64,000 bases of DNA, from positions 2,187 through 66,186 of the forward strand of contig VXCM01000122.1 in the NCBI GenBank assembly GCA_014773175.1, written 5' to 3'. Shown piece by piece: positions 24,816-64,000 of this stretch. The translations under genes and the position numbers were made by a program. Under the pieces are notes generated by a model. The model was not told the origin of the DNA. It did not search any database and saw only the letters and a list, made by a program, of their open reading frames with translations. The DNA is from Lucifuga dentata. Taxonomy: Eukaryota; Chordata; Actinopteri; Ophidiiformes; Bythitidae. How positions within the stretch are numbered: position 1 is the stretch's first letter; each line of letters begins with the position of its first letter.

Positions 24816-27800
24816 GCCCACACGAGCTAATTACACAGACCATTCATGCGAGTCGTGTACGGCACAGTTGTATAATTACTAAGCCCCTGTTCCTGTGATA
24901 ATGTGCTATAAGAGAGAGATTTTAGTCTTACAAGTAACATGAGACTATTATGTGCTTTTCCTCCACGTACAGTAAATTATCTGTATTTCTATATTTGACT
25001 GAGCACATATTCATTTTATTCTGCAGTATGTGAGTTTTGAAATTTCAATTACCTTTAAAGATGACCTCTTCAGAAATTACTTAAGACTAAAGTAATCTCA
25101 GCAGCTCAACAGAAGAACTGGAAACTTTCAAATGAGCAAATTTGCAACTTCTGTATGTGTTCCATCTAATGAGGTGGCGAAAAGGAGTTGTCAGAAGATG
25201 AATCGTGAAGATGAATCCTGACTTTGACCGTGATTATGCTTGACATTCACTACGCCTACCTAGATGCATGAGGGCTGTCATGTCTGCTGCAGTCTTTTGA
25301 ATTGTTGATTGTGCATGTCTTCAAGAAATGATGTTATGCAAGGTGCAATACCTAGAAAAATCGTGGGGTCAGTAATGTCAGCTTTTGTCACTTCAGCAGC
25401 AGATCTCTCCTTCTAGAAAAAAGGTGTAGCCACCCTTCTCCTCCTTCAGTTCCCCTTCCTCTGTTAGTTGTGTTTCAGAGTAACTTTCTCAGTTCTCTTG
25501 CTATGATTACAATGTGTCTTTCCAGAAAATCACTGATTTCATAATCCATGAGTCCACACATTCCAGGCTCCAAAGTCCATGTGTTAATGTATCTAACCAC
25601 AGTTTGATGATCCCACCGTGCACAGTAATCCAGTCAAGAATAAAAGAGGCAGGCTGGTTTTAGGACACCTTTTCTAGCCTCTCCCTTTGAAAGGTGAGCA
25701 GAAGGGGTGCAGAATAGGGCTGCTCAATCATGGGTAGAGCAGCCGAAAAGTTCTTTCTGCCTCAATCTGAGAGCCAGATGACTGTACAACACTCTATGCC
25801 AGGTTGCGGCTACAAAGTCCCAGACTTCTGTCCTGCTCCCATTACCACTCCCTGATCTCCACAGGGCTTTATCCAAGATGGTATGAAAAACCAGCAGAAG
25901 TGGTTTTAACACAAGGAGACTAATACACCAACAGCCACCACACATGCTTTGACAAGGTAATGTCCGGGAATGAAGACAAAAACGATTGGAGGCTGTCCCT
26001 TGCTCCAGCCTTCCTCCACTTTCACAGAAGTCGTGGTGTTACAGAGATTCCTGTGACTTTGGTTTACCTTCTTCCTCCACCTGTTCTGCCATTGAGGTTT
26101 TAGATGGATTGAGGTTTTGATTGGAGAGATAGGCCAGAACTTCTTCCTTGACCTTACCGCCATGGGTGGCCCTATCAGGAGCTGAGTTTGAGACGGCATT
26201 GCTCTTAGGTTCTCAGGATCACCTAATCCTCTCCACCACCACAAGGTGGCAATTCCCCAGAGAGGACTTCAGCAGCACAGTGCCAGAGGCAATCAGAAAA
26301 ATGGCTGAAAAGTTTGAGGAGAAACTGATTGAGCATGATGGGATTTATTTAATGGCCTTGCATACCTTTTCACCTTTGCTGCTGCTTCTTCGCAGCATAA
26401 ACAAAATACTTATCTCCTTGATTGTCGCCATCTTTGTTTATGCTATTGAGTGAAACCTGAAGGAGATTTAAGGTGTTCCTGTGCTTACAAGGATGATTTA
26501 TGTTTTGGCCATCACAGTATCATCTGGTGAATATAGTAGTTAATCCTTCAGATTGACATAAAGTACACAAGTAAGTGTCTCAGCTCGTATATCAGCTGTG
26601 GGTAAAAGGGTATGAACAGGTAAAATCTAGTATAATCAGCTTCAAAGTAGTGGCAGTGGCAGGCTGAATAAGGAAGGGTAAACAGGAAGTACATCCTGAC
26701 AGGATTCAGCTCAGGCCTTAAAACAAGGTCAGTGGTTCCTTTGGGTGAAAACTTAACATCTCCTCTCAGCACCACATATATGACTGACAGGCAAGGCACA
26801 GGACAGAAAAACTGCATAAAAAGTGCAAATAAACAATGTCACACACACATCACATCACATCACACGCACAAGTACAGACAGATCTCATAACTTGAGTATG
26901 CCCAAGTGCATGCACACTCTCAAACTTGATTAAAACTATTCTGTCCTTCATTCCCGTCTAAAGTTTTGAGACTTTAGGGGCAAAAACTTTAAAGTCGAGT
27001 GAGTCCATCTAAGAGAACAGCAGTGTTATTTTATACTGATCCACCTTCACAGACCAGGCTTCCTTGTGTACATACAAAGACAGGATGGTGAAGTTGAACC
27101 CTCCCCCTCATGAATGCTTTTTATTGGAGTAGTACAACGTACAAGAAGTAGAAACAAGAAAGGGATAGCAGTGAAGAATAAATGTGCACAACACACCATC
27201 TGGAGAGAAAAACAAACAATCCAAGGAAGAAGTGTAAAGCTGAAAACACAGATGTCATTGTACACATATCAAAATCATTGTGGCTGTCGATGGATGTACC
27301 ACAACAGAATACACCAACCACCTGTTTTTCTGTGTCCACATCCCAGAGAAGCATATTTTTCAGGTTTTGTACCTTGGTGCATCACAGCTAGTTCTTCTCT
27401 TGTCAGGTGGTAGCATGTCTGCTTTTGTGGTCTTGCGGCTGTGTTCATAGAAGATGAGGAGAAACTCATTATTGTGGTATATAAATATCTAAACCTCTAT
27501 GACACACAACTCTGGAACTATAAACGACAATATTAAAAAGACATTGGCTGAGGAGCTACTGTATTGGTTCTTCAAGAAGGATCTAAAGACTCCTAAATTC
27601 AGGCAGGGCTCATTTTTCTATTATCCATTATATCTCTCCATCACTGTATGGAGCATAATTTCTGTAATTAGATACTAATAGTAATATGACATCAACTCAT
27701 GTGGATGTTATATTACTTTTTGTCCTTCATTGCGTTCAATTTGTTTTGAACAGAAGCTTCATTAGAATAAAACTGTGCTCCATGATTGGAATTCTTCAGT

Positions 27801-27971
27801 TGATTCTTTTCAAGCACAAAGATGGCACTGCTTTTCAGACAAATAACTTTTCACAGCTAAAATAAAATAGCTACCTGAAACCAAACCTTGTTACACCCAG
27901 AAGTCGAAGGAACTGGATGTTCCATTTTAATCTTTTTCACCTCTTTTTGTCTGTTGGCTTTCCTTTATTAA

Positions 27972-28423
27972 ACGACCATACCGATGGGTTTGCATGTTTG
28001 AGCTCAATAAATTCTACCTGCATATATTTTTTATGTTAAGGTCAACCATTTCCCAAAGCGTAAAAATGTATTTTGGTTTTCAAGTGATACACCCACCTAA
28101 AAATTCAATATTTTGCCTTGTAACACTCACATTTGTAGAAGGCACGGTCATTTTAATTTCTTGGTAAAAGCAGTTTTCTCCTGGGACTATATTCCCTACC
28201 TTATTTTCTATGTATCTTCCAGGTTGGATAGGTTAAATTAAGTATCTTCAATAAAAAAATAAGGTACTGGAATTAACTCAAACCAGTGGCAATCTGGAAG
28301 GTAGGAAAAGTGATTGTAAAATTTACTGCTCCACTAGTACGTTTTTGGAGAATAGTTGGCAGTGATGTAACATGTAAGCAGATTATATTGGGCTCAAACA
28401 TGCAAAATCACTGGTATGGTCCT
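27972..28423 (-). mobile_element. TTAA MITE family 1, copy with both TTAA flanks (452 bp)
   Basis: The left end is ACGACCATACCGATGGGTTT and the right end in reverse is AGGACCATACCAGTGATTTT. Both sides are flanked by exact TTAA (27968-27971 and 28424-28427). Internal sequence is inverted relative to the copy at 12892 and has an internal deletion of roughly 110 bp. It lies just past the predicted GRID1 3' end. Confidence 0.75.
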
Positions 28424-28665
28424 TTAAACTACAGTCACAGACTGACACCATAACACAGAGTAGTTCTCAAGCACAAGCCTCAGGGTTTTTCTATCAGAGT
28501 TTTTATTTTTATTTTTTCCATATGAAACAATTTAATTCTTCCGTTGTCTTTGAAGTGTGAAATGTCTTTTATCATGAGTTCTCATATTACATTCAGTTAA
28601 TGTTCATCTGAAAGAAAACATCTTAGAACTTGGCACTTAGAAAACAACAACAAAGAATTGTCACC

Positions 28666-28671
28666 TTTATT
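28666..28671 (-). promoter_or_regulatory. Candidate GRID1 polyadenylation signal (AATAAA)
   Basis: The minus strand carries AATAAA here, about 280 bases after the GRID1 stop codon. A T/GT-rich stretch (TTTGTTGTTGTTTTC) follows within about 15-30 bases, as expected for a downstream element. This would give a short 3' UTR. A TATAAA variant lies closer to the stop (28873-28878), and A-rich AATAAA repeats occur near 28500-28512, so the true cleavage site is uncertain. Confidence 0.4.
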
Positions 28672-28950
28672 CATTTAGAACAAAATTTACAAAGCCATTC
28701 AAACAGTCATTTTTTTAATACTTTTGTCTGTTTTTTAAACTCAACTGTTGAATATTCAAAATACACTTTTTAATGTTGCTTCTCTCTCTGTGTACTTACA
28801 AATATGTACATTATGTAGTGTCCCGCTGACTCTTCTTCACTGGGAATAAAAATCCTTTTTGTCTATGTTGTATTTATATCTTCCATATCGTTGGCACACT
28901 GTGTTGCTCTCCACTATTCTTGAGTGTCAGTGAGTGAGTGTTCTGCGTGC
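28672..28950 (-). other. grid1: Probable GRID1 3' untranslated region
   Basis: This is AT-rich, non-coding sequence between the GRID1 stop codon and the first AATAAA with a plausible downstream element. The extent is inferred from the polyadenylation signal only. Confidence 0.4.
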
Positions 28951-60629
<31,679 letters not shown>

Positions 60630-61792
60630 TCAAGAAGAGAATCCTCCTGTTGTAGTTATTGCTGTACCACATCGAAGAGACATAAACTCGATGCGATTGA
60701 CAGAAAACCTGTGTTTGGATGATAAACAACAGCTATGTTGTAACTGAAGAAGCAACATGAAGCAGATGTGGTCCTGTGAGGTCAGATGGCAACATAAAAC
60801 TCTCACTGGGCGTTAAATACAGTATTTTCCTGCTAGTTGGGAGTGAGAATGGAAAGCATGCATACTAATGGTGACCTTTTTCCTCCTTATTCTGACATGT
60901 CCAACTGCCTTTGGGTTCAAAGACAAAAGACCCAGGAACTTTATGTATAACAAGCATGAGTTTACATTTGCTGGTGAGGAACTGAGGCTGATTTGCTGAA
61001 CAATCATAATTTCAATACAGCTCGTCATGATTATTTACATGAAACCTCCAACACTGGGGTTGCCCCAGGTCTACCGGCTTCCATCCAAACACTGTCATCC
61101 TGCTAGGAATCTCATATGAATCCTGTCTTGGTTCAGTATTTGGATTTAAGTCGTGATCTTCCCAGAACAGAAGATCCATGGAAGCACCCACTGCAGATAT
61201 TCAGTTCAAGTCAAGTTCAGACTTCAAGCCAAATCTCTTTTCAGTAAGACATCATACGAATCAGCTTCACTTGCCTTAAGGTCACTGAGAAGTTGAACTC
61301 AAGGTCCAAGTGAAATCTAACTTAGCAGCTCTGGATTTTGGAGGTGTGAAAGAGACGAGTGGAGGAAATCTCTTCAATCTCTTCTATTTTTCATGTTTCT
61401 GATTAATGTGTTAGCCACCATTACCCAATATTTAACTCTCTTTCAGATGAATTATTGAGAAGTGCGGGTGCACACACCACATGGTTTTGCCATCTGTCTA
61501 GAGTATGGATGAAATGGAATTTGAACATTTCAAAAGAGCTACAGGGGACACAGTCATTATGCTCTAGATGGATTGCACAATACAAAACGTCAAGACATAC
61601 TCTTCACTTTCTATACAAGGTCACAAATTGTAGGATGAGCAAGGTTACCAAGAAAACACAGAGAAAGGGAATGATGTTGTGTTAGGGAGATTAAAAAATA
61701 GTTGTGAAAGTATTCAAGGGTATTTTTTGTTTTTCTACTGACCTTCTCTGTCATGTTTACCTTGGGTTGGATCCTGGCTGACAAATCCTTAA

Positions 61793-62353
61793 AGTATCTT
61801 ACTAGTGGTTTTGCATGTTTATGCACAATAAACACTACCCACATACACATTACATAAAAGTACTATAAGAGCAATAAATGTGTGAATTGTTTTTCCTACC
61901 TTCCTACTGCCACTGGTTTCAGTTAATTCTAATATGTTATAAAGATTAACTTGTAGAGACCTGAAATGTGCTTGAGATAGATAAATTCATCACAGCAAAC
62001 AACATGATTTTTTTTTTTTTTTTTTTTGGACAGTGTTTAATTTAACCAGTCCAACTTGGAGCTATACAGAAGAAAATGTATGTCTCCACCAGGGAATATA
62101 TTCCCAGGAGAAAACTGATTTTACTAGAGAAATTAAAATGGCCATGCTTTCTACATGTGAAAATGTGTATTAACATGCAAACACTGAATTTTAAGTTGGG
62201 GTATCATTGTAACATTTGTTTTTGAAAGATTAGGGGATTTAACAAAATAACACAAAAACTAAAATACAGTTTATATTTTGGAAAATACAGTAATGTAACA
62301 TGTATGTGTAATATTCATTAGGCTCAAACATGTAAAACTACTGGTATGGTCCT
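61793..62353 (+). mobile_element. TTAA MITE family 1, full-length copy (561 bp)
   Basis: The left end AGTATCTTACTAGTGGTTTT continues TGCATGTTT; the right end reads GGCTCAAACATG and then GGTATGGTCCT. The left flank is TTAA and the right flank TTCA. The same internal order as the copy at 12892 can be followed. It lies in the intron upstream of window exon 1. Confidence 0.7.
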
Positions 62354-63969
62354 TTCATAAAAAAATCATAGATAGCTTATTCTAAATTCGAACATACTTT
62401 CTTCATGGAAGCCTAATGAATTTATTTCAGTCAACATTTTTGTAAATTCACTGTCTTAAGTGGATACTTTTTTTGAATTCTTAATTCACTGTTACTCAAG
62501 TGCAGGGGTTTCACTTCAGTGCATACATCCTTATCAATTATCTTTTAGTTCTAAATGCATGTTAATGCTATGATTTTCCTTTACAAATTCATTAAAGTCC
62601 TTTATATTCTATTCTGCAAACCAATGATCAGACATGCTACGCTGAGTTTAAATCATTTATATTCACGGCCAGTCATGTCAGTCATAATTACCTGTTCAAC
62701 ATGAGTTTTATCTATATTCAGTGTCATACATAATCGGTTAATAATTGTGATTTGCATTTCATTTATCAGTTGATTTTCCTTTTGTTTTTCTATTTATTAA
62801 GTTCATTATCATTTACATGACCCTCTCAGGTTGTTTTGTGGCACAAATCTAGTAATCAGCCTTGTTTGCTCTCGATGACAAAAACTGTTTGCACAAGAAT
62901 AGTATCAGGGGACCTTCCTTTGTGCATTATTATGTGATGCTTATTGCTTAATAACACTATGGGTTAGTATGTCTGATATTAGGTGATATGCAAATATTTT
63001 TTATAGCATGTTTATTTATCTCTTGATCTTTAGGGATTTTTTTTTCTATATTTCAGGTACTGCTTGTTCAAATTGTCAGTTACCTAGATACCTATTTGCA
63101 TGGGATTAATATTATCAGATGGTCTTTGTCCTTTGTGTGTGAGTGTGTGTGTGTTGGGGGGGGGAGCTGCATACTTTAGACATTACAGACATGGCAAATT
63201 CATATTAAGATCACAGATGACCTCCTTAATTATTAGTCTAATGGGAAATGGACTGAAGACCTGTCTTTGGAGTTATGAGCCAACATTATGAATGAAGCAA
63301 CATTATGAACACTGTTGTGATCAGCTTGCAGAGGACATTTGTTTTGCCCTGTGTTTTCCTCACTTAATATTCTCTCTGCACCACTTCTACGCATTGTACA
63401 TCTTGTATGGGTTTATCTGCAGTCCTGACTTCTCTGGCTTGTAGCTCCAGTCTGACCTAAGACTGGCAGTTTGATGTGATGTTTAAACTTGATAAAATGA
63501 GAGACACTAACATATAGCATGTCCTTTTTGCAGTTTACATTTTGAATCTATTCTGACATGAATTAATATTAAACATTGTAGTAGGCTGTTTACCAGGATG
63601 TCAGGCAAGGTCAGCTTTAACATTATTCATCGGCAATTATAAAACTTAAAATCCTGTTATTTAATCATGTAACTCTCCACTGCTATTTCTTGCTTTCTCA
63701 AAGTCAACATGATCTCAGACTTAGCATTTATCTCCCCTTTGTCCTCAGTCAAAAATCTCTAGTGTACCCTATAGCATTTGCTCCATATGTAAACAAACAC
63801 CATCTGACAGGAACTGTGGGGATTAGCCCCTGAAAAACCCAAAAGCTGTGCGATGTGACATTGATTCGCAAGCTCTATTTATGCTCCTTCTGCCACTTCT
63901 ACTTCCCTTAGTAAACAACATTTAAACAATATAACTGCGCTCTGCAATTTTCTTTCTCTTCTTCTTTCT

Positions 63970-63993
63970 CTCCTCCTCCTCCTCCTCCTCCTC
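63970..63993. repeat. (CTC)n microsatellite at window end
   Basis: A pyrimidine-rich tract of CTC units close to the right edge, in the GRID1 intron. Confidence 0.9.
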
Positions 63994-64000
63994 CACATAC

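Larger units (their letters stand above)
21772..27967. other. Intergenic, no gene seen
   Basis: Mostly AT-rich with GA and CA microsatellites. 25380-26450 is less AT-rich and has overlapping open frames on both strands (longest 112 codons, minus, 25906-26244). None resembles a known family or sits between convincing splice sites, so I read it as an old repeat or non-coding block. Confidence 0.55.

Overview
The window is vertebrate nuclear DNA, most likely from a teleost fish. It is AT-rich and gene-poor, with spliced exons, many microsatellites, short inverted-repeat transposons and draft-assembly gaps marked by single N bases. The only protein-coding gene I can support is on the minus strand: the 3' part of GRID1, which encodes the ionotropic glutamate receptor delta-1 subunit (GluD1). 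I cannot tell whether it is the grid1a or the grid1b paralogue.

Ten consecutive GRID1 coding exons run from 60605 down to the stop codon at 28951. All have GT/AG splice sites and compatible phases. Together they encode 697 residues: the end of the amino-terminal domain, the whole ligand-binding domain (S1 and S2), M1, the pore loop, M3, M4 and the cytoplasmic tail ending in the PDZ ligand GTSI. Roughly 310 N-terminal residues (compared from memory with the mammalian protein of about 1009) must lie beyond 64000. The exons span under 32 kb, so the introns are compact for this gene.

Positions 1-28650 are downstream of GRID1. I see no supported gene there, only transposon remnants and simple repeats. 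The remnants are a hAT-type MITE with an intact 8-bp target duplication (2766-3025), a dead Tc1/mariner element (about 16550-17600), and copies of two TTAA-flanked MITE families. Both families recur inside the GRID1 introns. Positions 60606-64000 are intron.

Points most worth attention: (1) a GC-rich open frame runs 76 codons straight through the donor site after the M4 exon, which could give an alternative proline/arginine-rich GluD1 C-terminus by intron retention; (2) a Phe-to-Tyr change in the SYTANLAAF gating motif of M3; (3) a perfect 72-bp palindrome in an intron; (4) two exact 62/63-bp duplications on either side of single Ns, which look like unmerged contig ends. I found no bacterial-type systems, CRISPR arrays or RNA genes.
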